Origin: a virus
Virus record (IMG/VR): IMGVR_UViG_3300042883_001898
Location: 1-35,016 of that record
Direction: 5' to 3' (one strand)
Length of the DNA stretch: 35,016 nt
Shown in pieces: positions 18,648 through 24,382 of the stretch. Position 1 is the stretch's first letter; the number at the start of each line of letters is the position of its first letter. The translations under genes were made by a program, and so were the position numbers. The notes under the pieces are model-generated. The model saw only the letters and a program-made list of their open reading frames with translations, was not told where the DNA came from and made no database searches.

Positions 18648-18863
18648 TTAGGAAATCTGTCCGAGCGTGGAGTAGTTGAAATTGATATCGGCGTCGATGC
18701 CGTGGTCTTTCAAGATGCCCAGGAACATTTGACGGTCCAGGGCTTTCTGGTGGAGCATCTCGATGAAAGCCTCTTCCAATTCGTCCCGGTCCAGGTTTTG
18801 AATGGCTAGGGCGGCAGCGTGGATTGAAAACTCCACGTCCATCGGAAGATCTACGGCATCCAT
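18648..18863 (-). CDS. nblA: NblA-like phycobilisome degradation adaptor (71 aa)
   Basis: 71 residues folding as a helix-turn-helix hairpin. The N-terminus VDLPMDVEFSIHAAALAIQN and second half ELEEAFIEMLHQKALDRQMF plus LGILKDHGIDAD align position by position with cyanobacterial NblA ('elSlEqqFsIr.fa.qvqnms...a.dFlvkLYeQmv.re..y.elLKhqwgld'). NblA brings phycobilisomes to the Clp protease, releasing amino acids for the phage and lowering light harvesting. NblA is known in freshwater cyanophages such as Ma-LMM01. This suggests the host carries phycobilisomes. The last ~12 residues are unlike NblA. It is the first gene of a short minus-strand operon with a beta-rich virion protein. Confidence 0.75.
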   Translation of the reverse strand: MDAVDLPMDVEFSIHAAALAIQNLDRDELEEAFIEMLHQKALDRQMFLGILKDHGIDADINFNYSTLGQIS

Positions 18864-18913
18864 GGGTGATCTAAACCTTACAGATATCCTAACAGCGCTG
18901 AATTAATCGTCAA

Positions 18914-19066
18914 TCACACGCGGTACGGGGGTTCATCCAGGGGTTTGGTGCGTTGATCCGTCGTAAATGACGGCAGGTCAACACCCTCCTCAAAAACGGC
19001 CGGAACCAGCTCTGCTAAATGCTCGGTGACGTAATTTTTTAAGTGTTCGTGGGGAGTTGGATTCAT
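18914..19066 (-). CDS. Small hypothetical protein (50 aa)
   Basis: ATG at 19064-19066, TGA at 18914-18916. The product begins MNPTPHEHLKNYVTEHLAEL, goes on VPAVFEEGVDLPSFTTDQR and ends DEPPYRV. Amphipathic helix then an extended Pro-rich part. No family recognised. Partly overlapped (77 nt) by the frame at 18990-19154. The stretch 18864-19204 otherwise holds only these frames and the promoter for the oxygenase gene. Confidence 0.6.
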   Translation of the reverse strand: MNPTPHEHLKNYVTEHLAELVPAVFEEGVDLPSFTTDQRTKPLDEPPYRV

Positions 19067-19154
19067 GGCTCTCGATCTCTTGTCCCAAAATAATCGTCGT
19101 TAAGCTGTAGATGCTTCCAAAAACCAAGCCAAAGGTTAAGATAACAACTTCCAC
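18990..19154 (-). CDS. Putative single-span membrane protein (54 aa)
   Basis: GTG at 19154, stop TGA at 18990-18992. The first ~24 residues (VVILTFGLVFGSIYSLTTII) form one hydrophobic helix; the remainder is basic and polar. This gives a small inner-membrane protein with its charged tail probably in the cytoplasm. It overlaps the 50-aa frame by 77 nt, so only the N-terminal part may be functional. No family recognised. Confidence 0.4.
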   Translation of the reverse strand: MEVVILTFGLVFGSIYSLTTIILGQEIESHESNSPRTLKKLRHRAFSRAGSGRF

Positions 19155-19183
19155 TTGAAAAACAATGGCTTAACTAATACATT
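19155..19183 (+). promoter_or_regulatory. Candidate promoter of the 2OG oxygenase gene
   Basis: -35 TTGAAA (19155-19160), 17-nt spacer, -10 TACATT (19178-19183), giving a leader of about 15 nt before ATG 19205. Spacing is ideal but the -10 is only 4/6. The distance of 50 nt from the -35 to the start codon matches the promoters at 1124 and 11369. Confidence 0.4.
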
Positions 19184-19204
19184 GTACAGACGACAAACCG
19201 ACCA

Positions 19205-19999
19205 ATGATCAGCAACCAACTCGTCGCGGAATTTATGAAATCAGCGGTTGGTGGCGTGAGCAGGACGCAACTGATTAGGACCATGAGGGAGCGCCATGGA
19301 CTGGGGGATGGCGAAATTGATCAGGTCATCCACCTGTGCTCATTTAGAAGTCGGCCGTCCAACATTAATTACAAAAATTTCTACGGCGCCAAGATCACCA
19401 AAACGGGGAATCGGATTTTTTATCCGTTTACTCAAATTTATACTTACGACAACATTTTAACCAAAGATGAATGTGAGGCCTTGATAAGGCTCATTGATAC
19501 TCGCTTGAGACCTTCAACTGTCTCCGATGACGCAGATTCATGCTTGGTTTCAGACTACAGAACTAGCCAAACCTCAGACCTGCACTACTTTGACGACCCT
19601 CTTTACCTGGAGCTAGACAGGAAAATTGTAGACACTTTAGGGCTCTATAGTTTTCTCGGTGAGATTATGCAAGCACAAAAATATGAGCCTGGTCAATACT
19701 ATAAAGAGCACTGGGACTTCTTCATGCCCACCACAAAGGAATACAAAATTTACTGCGAATGGATGGGGCAGCGAACTTGGACCGCTATGGTCTATCTCAA
19801 TGATGTTGAAGAGGGTGGTGAAACGTATTTCAAGCACCTAAATCTTCATGTAAAGCCCAAACAGGGAATGCTGGTCGTCTGGAATAATCTCTATAAAAAT
19901 GGACTACCCAATCTAAAAACTATGCATGAGGCGTGCCCGCCCCTCAGTGGAAACAAATATGTAATTACTAAGTGGTTCCGCAGCTGGAGTTTAATTTAG
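19205..19999 (+). CDS. 2OG-Fe(II) oxygenase, prolyl-4-hydroxylase type
   Basis: A 264-aa protein whose C-terminal ~180 residues form a double-stranded beta-helix dioxygenase. The iron ligands are His169 and Asp171 (YKEHWDFF) and His241 (KTMHEACPP); the 2-oxoglutarate-binding basic residue lies just after in YVITKWFRSW. The region RTWTAMVYLNDVEEGGETYF is the typical strand before the distal His. These enzymes hydroxylate a proline or other side chain using oxygen and 2-oxoglutarate. Cyanophages often carry such genes, though the substrate is unknown. The first ~60 residues look like a small helical adaptor region, VSRTQLIRTMRERHG. It ends in a 4-nt overlap with the convergent gene. Confidence 0.9.
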   Translation: MISNQLVAEFMKSAVGGVSRTQLIRTMRERHGLGDGEIDQVIHLCSFRSRPSNINYKNFYGAKITKTGNRIFYPFTQIYTYDNILTKDECEALIRLIDTRLRPSTVSDDADSCLVSDYRTSQTSDLHYFDDPLYLELDRKIVDTLGLYSFLGEIMQAQKYEPGQYYKEHWDFFMPTTKEYKIYCEWMGQRTWTAMVYLNDVEEGGETYFKHLNLHVKPKQGMLVVWNNLYKNGLPNLKTMHEACPPLSGNKYVITKWFRSWSLI

Positions 20000-20340
20000 T
20001 TAGCGGCAATACTAAATTTAACGACGGCATCCGTGCCGCCGGTTTCGTGATAAAAATTAGCGCGTAAATGACCAACCGGAAATCCGTTAACGTAATAGAG
20101 ATAAGTTCCGTTCTCAATAATTGTGTTTGAGATTAGCGGACCATAATTAATACCATCAATGCTGCCATCAAGGCGTACCACAACAGAAGTGTTGATGTTG
20201 GTTACGGTCGCACTCAGCGTGTAGTTGCGGGTCGACAGGTAATTGGCCACCAATACGTCGATTGTATCGGTCAAACCGGGGGCTGTAAGCTCAGGAAAGT
20301 TCTGTACCAGCGTCTGCTGGTAACCCTCAAAGAAACCCAT
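19996..20340 (-). CDS. Hypothetical beta-rich virion protein (114 aa)
   Basis: 114 residues, Asn/Thr/Ile/Val-rich: DTIDVLVANYLSTRNYTLSA, TVTNINTSVVVRLDGSIDGI and YLYYVNGFPVGHLRANFYHE. An all-beta fold like tail-associated or fibre-tip proteins is likely, with a short helical N-terminus. No family recognised. Ends in a 4-nt overlap with the convergent oxygenase gene. Confidence 0.68.
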   Translation of the reverse strand: MGFFEGYQQTLVQNFPELTAPGLTDTIDVLVANYLSTRNYTLSATVTNINTSVVVRLDGSIDGINYGPLISNTIIENGTYLYYVNGFPVGHLRANFYHETGGTDAVVKFSIAAN

Positions 20341-20363
20341 GGGTTAAACCAATTTTGCTTATT

Positions 20364-20828
20364 CTAAGCGTCCAGGTTGGCTTTGAGAAGCCACTGGAAC
20401 TTCTTGTGGACCCGCCCACGCTCAACGGCCAAGTCAAGCGTCAGTTGATCGCCAAGGGTCTCAGCCATAGCTGCTAAATCCTGGAAGCGGTCAGCCAGCG
20501 CGTTTTGATTGGCGGCCAACTGGCTGATGATCACCTCTTGCTTGAAGCAGTCTTCCAGAGGGACGGCGGGGAGATTGGAATAGGTTAGGTCTTCGACGGT
20601 CTTAGGCGTCGCAATGTCCAGAGAGCGGATATGTTCCGCGATTACGTCGAGAGCTTCCTGCATCTCTTCGTAAATCATTTGAGTCAGCGTATGGATTTGG
20701 TAAAACTTGCTACCCATCAAACCCCAATGGACAAGCAGGGTTTGCTGATACAGGTGCATCGAATCGCGCAGGCACTGAACCAAGTGGGAGTAGCAGGCGC
20801 TCGTCTTGTTTGTTTGGGGTTTTGCCAT
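20364..20828 (-). CDS. Dps-like ferritin-family protein
   Basis: 154 residues from ATG 20828 (an in-frame GTG at 20840 would add four and overlap the next gene). The Dps ferroxidase pattern is seen with exact spacing: His34 in LLVHWGLMG, His46 in KFYQIHTLTQ, Asp61 and Glu65 in LDVIAEHI, matching E. coli Dps H51, H63, D78 and E82 offsets of 12, 27 and 31. The variable position (E. coli D67) is Gln50. Four long helices follow the Dps plan. Dps oxidises iron with hydrogen peroxide and many members bind DNA; the N-terminus here is short and only mildly basic. It may protect the infected cell or phage DNA from oxidative damage. Adjacent to the DUF6321-like gene on the same strand. Confidence 0.83.
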   Translation of the reverse strand: MAKPQTNKTSACYSHLVQCLRDSMHLYQQTLLVHWGLMGSKFYQIHTLTQMIYEEMQEALDVIAEHIRSLDIATPKTVEDLTYSNLPAVPLEDCFKQEVIISQLAANQNALADRFQDLAAMAETLGDQLTLDLAVERGRVHKKFQWLLKANLDA

Positions 20829-20833
20829 GGGTT

Positions 20834-21133
20834 TTACCACTTAACTTTGTCGGCCCAATATGCGGCTGAGCCTTTACCTTTTGCGATATTTTTTGCGTGC
20901 CTAGCCTTAAAACTAGCACGTTTTTTCTTCATTCTTTCCGATTCACCTTCTTTAGGTTTACCAGCCGTTTCAGCTCCTTGTTCACCGAATCTAATTATCT
21001 TTTCTCCTCCAGGTACATCATCACCACACGCTCGAACAACGTGTGATTTTGTTGGATGATCTGGTGTTCGTACGGGCTTGTTACATTTTAGCCGTTCAAC
21101 AGCCAGCCGCTTAGCCTTCGCTCGGTCAGCCAT
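20834..21133 (-). CDS. DUF6321-like basic protein (99 aa)
   Basis: Start ATG 21133, 2 nt after the stop of the 59-aa gene (TGA-TC-ATG). Strongly basic. Contains NKPVRTPDHPTKSHVVRACG, EKIIRFGEQGAETAGKP and a C-terminal KARHAKNIAKGKGSAAYWAD, which matches the DUF6321 pattern (P.rtp.HptKSHvV, iRFG.qG, FkaRHaknia.Gk.sa.yWa...kw). The family occurs in phages and cyanobacteria and has no established function. Its charge suggests DNA or RNA binding. It ends 6 nt before the Dps-like gene and probably shares a transcript. Confidence 0.8.
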   Translation of the reverse strand: MADRAKAKRLAVERLKCNKPVRTPDHPTKSHVVRACGDDVPGGEKIIRFGEQGAETAGKPKEGESERMKKKRASFKARHAKNIAKGKGSAAYWADKVKW

Positions 21134-21135
21134 GA

Positions 21136-21315
21136 TCAAACAATAATCTCTCGATTCATCGCTTTAGTTTTAATATCAGTTGCCTCTTCTCCTTGCGCCA
21201 AGCGCTGGAAACCTGAAGGGATTCGCGCACGCTGAAGCTCCTGAATGGCTTTTTCTACGTAGCCATCCAGAAACTCTTTTCCGTTAGGTCGCGACCCAGC
21301 CGATGTAGAAATCAT
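21136..21315 (-). CDS. Small hypothetical protein (59 aa)
   Basis: ATG at 21313-21315 lies within the end of the HNH gene (32-nt overlap), and the stop TGA is 2 nt before the DUF6321-like start. The protein reads STSAGSRPNGKEFLDGYVEK, AIQELQRARIPSGFQRLAQG and ends TKAMNREIIV. It looks helical and soluble. No family recognised. Translational coupling with the flanking genes supports it. Confidence 0.65.
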   Translation of the reverse strand: MISTSAGSRPNGKEFLDGYVEKAIQELQRARIPSGFQRLAQGEEATDIKTKAMNREIIV

Positions 21316-21694
21316 TGGAGATGTAAGGAACCGCCTGTTCCGTCGATGGGAGCTTGATGGAACAAGGTTTTTGCTCCATCCATTTATTTAGTTTATCAAG
21401 TCTTTTCTCGCAATAAATTGGTAAATCTGGAGTAAACCAAACGTTGACTAACGTACTGGCTTTGGATCGATTGCAGTTTGAACAGGCTGCGGCCATGTTC
21501 CAGCGAACATTTTGACCGCCCTTGTGTTTGGGGATAATGTGATCGATTGTGGCTGTATGTTCACTGAGTTGTTTATCGCAATAAGCACAGCGCCATCCCC
21601 AGGCTTCAAAGATGTGCTGCCTAAATTTGCGACGCGCAAGTTTCGGAGTTAAAACAACGAGATTGACCAGGAGATCATCTTCGCAGTTGAACAT
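21284..21694 (-). CDS. HNH endonuclease (McrA-type)
   Basis: 136 residues. Core: FEAWGWRCAYCDKQLSEHTA, TIDHIIPKHKGGQNVRWNM, ACSNCNRSKAS. Two CxxC pairs bind zinc, and the DHIIPK and N..N positions give the catalytic His/Asn set. This is a standard small HNH nuclease, either a homing-type mobile gene or a packaging-associated nicking enzyme. No terminase or portal is nearby, and its position next to a tRNA cluster and a second HNH favours the mobile-gene view. Confidence 0.88.
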   Translation of the reverse strand: MFNCEDDLLVNLVVLTPKLARRKFRQHIFEAWGWRCAYCDKQLSEHTATIDHIIPKHKGGQNVRWNMAAACSNCNRSKASTLVNVWFTPDLPIYCEKRLDKLNKWMEQKPCSIKLPSTEQAVPYISNDFYIGWVAT

Positions 21695-21717
21695 GGATTG
21701 TCACGAACCCATGACAG

Positions 21718-21744
21718 AAATGTAGAGTGCAAACATCTACATTT
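21718..21744 (+). repeat. Inverted repeat upstream of the tRNAs and HNH gene
   Basis: Nine-bp arms AAATGTAGA/TCTACATTT around a 9-nt loop, lying between the divergent HNH gene and the tRNA genes. Could be an operator or an RNA hairpin in the tRNA precursor leader. Confidence 0.5.
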
Positions 21745-21765
21745 TGAGCTATGCTGCCCTGGCAA

Positions 21766-21840
21766 GGGAACGTAGCCCAATCGGAAGCAGGCAAGCGACT
21801 TAAAATCGCTACAGTGTGGGTTCAAATCCCACCGTTCCTA
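21766..21840 (+). tRNA. tRNA-Leu (anticodon UAA), class-I-shaped
   Basis: Acceptor GGGAACG/CGTTCCT (one G:U pair), anticodon stem AGCGA/TCGCT with loop CTTAAAA (anticodon UAA), T-arm GTGGG/CCCAC with loop TTCAAAT, discriminator A. All stems fit. The variable region is only 5 nt (ACAGT), whereas bacterial tRNA-Leu usually has a long extra arm. CCA is not encoded. The anticodon reads UUA/UUG. Confidence 0.88.
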
Positions 21841-21843
21841 CTA

Positions 21844-21918
21844 CGGGGTGTAGCTCAGCTTGATTAGAGCGGTCGCTTTGGGAGCGACAGGCCGAAGGTT
21901 TGAATCCTTCCACTCCGA
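21844..21918 (+). tRNA. tRNA-Pro (anticodon UGG)
   Basis: Acceptor CGGGGTG/CACTCCG (one G:U), anticodon stem GTCGC/GCGAC with loop TTTGGGA (anticodon UGG), T-arm GAAGG/CCTTC with loop TTTGAAT, discriminator A. Lies 3 nt after tRNA-Leu and ends exactly one base before the stop of the convergent HNH gene. CCA is not encoded. Confidence 0.92.
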
Positions 21919-22290
21919 TTATGAGGCGTGTTCAATTGCGTGGCAGTTGGCGCACAAAACAATGCACTTCGCGGCCTCTTTCTGGATCGTATCGATTCCA
22001 GCTCCGTTTGAGACTAGGTCGGCAATATTGGCTTCTTTATTACCGTCGTGGTGATGGAAGTGGAGGGCTCGATGGTCGTCAAAGCCACACTTGGAGCAGG
22101 TTAACGTTTTCTTCCACTCAACAAAAATGGCGCGAATGACAAGCCTCCGCTCGTTCACGTTCTTCCCGTGGCAACTGCGGCAAATATGGCGGTAATACGA
22201 TTTCCCTCCCTTCACTCCGGCATTGGCGAAATTCTTGATGTCGAAGGTCTCTAAACAGCTTTTACACTGTCGCGTATGGCTATTAGACAC
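21919..22290 (-). CDS. HNH endonuclease with zinc knuckles
   Basis: 123 residues with four CxxC-type elements: CKSC, CRSC, CSKC and CANC. The HNH core is FDDHRALHFHHHDGNKEANI and CIVLCANCHAIEHAS. This is a typical phage homing-type HNH with an N-terminal zinc-binding part (CKSCLETFDIKNFA). It ends exactly at the tRNA-Pro 3' end, so insertion next to the tRNA may be how it spread. The rich His cluster suggests an active metal site. Confidence 0.9.
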   Translation of the reverse strand: MSNSHTRQCKSCLETFDIKNFANAGVKGGKSYYRHICRSCHGKNVNERRLVIRAIFVEWKKTLTCSKCGFDDHRALHFHHHDGNKEANIADLVSNGAGIDTIQKEAAKCIVLCANCHAIEHAS

Positions 22291-22341
22291 CGATGCCGTT
22301 AATTTTGTTGCAATGTATCAGCTACACACCGATCTGCAACA

Positions 22342-22581
22342 TCAGTCGGTCAAACCAATATTCCGAAGGAAGGCTTCCTCTTCATCCTCGGCTGGATCAT
22401 AGTCAGCATCCTCGAGGAGGCGGAGAGTGAAGTGGTGCATCCGATCCGAAACCCAACGGAGGTCCTCGTCGGAAACGTTGCAGACAATGGCGTTTAAGCG
22501 TAACTCCCGGGACGGTTCACGCAAATAATCAGCGATCAGCTCAAGGGCTCGATATCGTCCTCGGTTTAGTTCGCCCAACAT
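22342..22581 (-). CDS. Hypothetical protein (79 aa)
   Basis: 79 residues: a basic helical first half (RGRYRALELIADYLREPSRE), then SDEDLRWVSDRMHHFTLRLL and an acidic tail with EDEEEAFLRNIGLTD. Probably a small helical bundle. No family recognised. Starts 1 nt after the stop of the 67-aa gene (TGA-C-ATG), so the two are co-translated. Confidence 0.68.
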   Translation of the reverse strand: MLGELNRGRYRALELIADYLREPSRELRLNAIVCNVSDEDLRWVSDRMHHFTLRLLEDADYDPAEDEEEAFLRNIGLTD

Positions 22582-22582
22582 G

Positions 22583-22786
22583 TCAATCCATCACTGCTGC
22601 CAAACTGGCTGCGTCATCCTGTTCGATTTTTTTCTTAAGGATATCTAAAATTTCAAGGGCGCCTTGGACTTTAAGGTACCCCTCTTTAGTGGTAATGAGC
22701 GAGGACTCGGCGGCGCGAATGTCTTTGGCCAAGCTTTCCTGCTGAGCCCGCAGACCCTTTTCAAGTTCAGTGATTGAGTCGATCAT
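22583..22786 (-). CDS. Small coiled-coil protein (67 aa)
   Basis: 67 residues, almost wholly helical with heptad-like spacing: ITELEKGLRAQQESLAKDIR, LKVQGALEILDILKKKIEQD. No cysteines. Resembles small coiled-coil proteins common in cyanophages, of unknown function. Forms a pair with the 79-aa gene downstream on this strand. Confidence 0.7.
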   Translation of the reverse strand: MIDSITELEKGLRAQQESLAKDIRAAESSLITTKEGYLKVQGALEILDILKKKIEQDDAASLAAVMD

Positions 22787-22823
22787 GCGTCTTCAAATCT
22801 GCAATCAAAGTATACAAGCAGCT

Positions 22824-24071
22824 TCACTTTAAACGTTTAAAGTCGTACCAACACCAGCCAGAGCCTCCCCCACCAACAAAAAATCGGGGGTTTAAGTTCT
22901 TGAAGCTGTAGCGAACATTGCGACCGTCAACGGCACCGGTTGAAGCCCAGCCGCCGTTCACCAGGTCCTGTTCACCGTAGGGGTCTTGGACTAGCCAATA
23001 ATCCCGGCCATAACCAGTAATAACCACAAAGTGGCCGCCACCAGAAGGGTCAGAAACAGTTCCATGATGAAGAATGCCGGCAACAACAGGGAGGCCCGAG
23101 TCAATTTGTTTTTTAACGTCATCCGAGTCTGCAGTTTGAGTAAACTTAGCGGATACACCTAACTCTGCCAAGGCTTTAAAATGAGGGTTGCGATAAATGG
23201 TGTCTCCGTACTTATTAACGATCTTCAAGTAGTCAGTATCGTCGTTAATACCGGGCGTATCTAAGTACTTCAGACACATTGCAATACTGCTCGTCTGACA
23301 CTGGCGCCAGCCTTCAGGGCCGTTATCCTTTTGATGAAAGTATGGGAAGTTACGGAGATAACGGAGATCACCGTCAATCGCGTAAGGATGGATCGTTGTC
23401 TTAGTGACAAGTCCGTCCCAGTGATCGTCGTAGATCCACCACTTACCAAGCCCGAAGCCCATTTCTACGTAGCTATGCTTGTCCTTACGATCAATAACAA
23501 AGCAATTTCGAATTGTTCTGCCTTTGTAAATATTGGCTTTTTCGTCACGACCTAACTCGACGGAAGGAACGAGTCGTTTTTTGAGCCAGGTATTAAATTT
23601 AGAAGTTATATCAATTAATCCAACCTTTACTTTCGGGGCTTCGCTGCAAAATAATTCAACCTCTGCGGAACGGCGGCGGCTCAAGCCCTCAAGGACTTTT
23701 CCGTCACCTTTATTCCACCTTGGCAGCTCTTCGGCAGCGACAATATTAGGGTTTTCTCCATTATTAAGACGTTTAACTAACGTTGAACCTTTAAAAGCCT
23801 GGGTTCCGACGTTAAAACAGAAGGAGACAAGTGCATCAAATTGATTTTGATTTAAATCAATGGTGACGTAATTTAATACTGCTTGCTCGAATTTAATGAG
23901 ATCTTGCTTGAGAAGTGCGTCGGCTTCTTTCTCGGTGATTTTTGTTCCAGCAAGCACGTTTCCGGTGTGACCGTAGCCAATGGTAAGTACACCGACAGGA
24001 CAGAGGTAGCTGGTGAGGCTTAGTCCCTCGAAAGATTTAATTAATTTGATGCCAGTGGGCGAAATTTTCAC
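22824..24071 (-). CDS. Bifunctional endolysin: GH24 lysozyme + C39-like peptidase
   Basis: 415 residues. The N-terminal ~145 residues form a GH24 lysozyme with the catalytic Glu15 in KLIKSFEGLSL, TIGYGHTGNV and LSRRRSAEVELF; a Cys replaces the usual Asp before the TIGYG motif, as in P21-like enzymes. A linker follows. The C-terminal ~180 residues form a papain-like C39-type domain: Cys258 in WRQCQTSSIAMCL, His347 in GGGHFVVITGYG, Asp363 in VQDPYGE. The enzyme could cut both sugar and peptide bonds of peptidoglycan. There is no signal peptide, so release should need a holin. The 84-aa membrane protein just upstream on this strand is the likely holin. Confidence 0.92.
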   Translation of the reverse strand: MKISPTGIKLIKSFEGLSLTSYLCPVGVLTIGYGHTGNVLAGTKITEKEADALLKQDLIKFEQAVLNYVTIDLNQNQFDALVSFCFNVGTQAFKGSTLVKRLNNGENPNIVAAEELPRWNKGDGKVLEGLSRRRSAEVELFCSEAPKVKVGLIDITSKFNTWLKKRLVPSVELGRDEKANIYKGRTIRNCFVIDRKDKHSYVEMGFGLGKWWIYDDHWDGLVTKTTIHPYAIDGDLRYLRNFPYFHQKDNGPEGWRQCQTSSIAMCLKYLDTPGINDDTDYLKIVNKYGDTIYRNPHFKALAELGVSAKFTQTADSDDVKKQIDSGLPVVAGILHHGTVSDPSGGGHFVVITGYGRDYWLVQDPYGEQDLVNGGWASTGAVDGRNVRYSFKNLNPRFFVGGGGSGWCWYDFKRLK

Positions 24072-24105
24072 AATACTGATACCTGCTTACACTAAAGTAG
24101 CAGAT

Positions 24106-24360
24106 CTATTCAGCGTTGCGAGATAAACTGATTAACGTCGTTAAGACGCCCATCATTACAGCAATAGTTCGCGAATCGACGTCGGTGCAGCCCATTGGAG
24201 CCGGATCTATTTTGTCGCCTTCTGGAGTGCCTACGTACCTTGCGTACCAAGGCCAGATTGTAGGCAGCACGTAAAATCTACAGGCTGCCCACTGGAAAGT
24301 TGATACAACCATGATGGCTGCAGCGGTCCCGACAATTGATCGCCAGAGCCAGTTGGTCAT
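24106..24360 (-). CDS. Putative holin (84 aa, two membrane helices)
   Basis: 84 residues with two hydrophobic stretches: IVGTAAAIMVVSTFQWAAC (about 9-27) and TIAVMMGVLTTLISLS (about 65-80), separated by a Pro/Tyr-rich loop (YVLPTIWPWYARYVGTPEGD). Size, topology and position, 34 nt ahead of the endolysin on the same strand, fit a class II holin. Holin sequence families vary greatly, so the call rests on topology and neighbour. It could also be an unrelated small membrane protein. It follows the tail-fibre gene at 24380. Confidence 0.65.
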   Translation of the reverse strand: MTNWLWRSIVGTAAAIMVVSTFQWAACRFYVLPTIWPWYARYVGTPEGDKIDPAPMGCTDVDSRTIAVMMGVLTTLISLSRNAE

Positions 24361-24366
24361 CTACGG

Positions 24367-24382
24367 TTAGTGAGTAGGACTA
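24367..24382. repeat. 16-nt repeat at tail-fibre gene end, copy 2
   Basis: Identical to 7733-7748. Covers the stop codon of the S74 tail-fibre gene. Confidence 0.7.
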
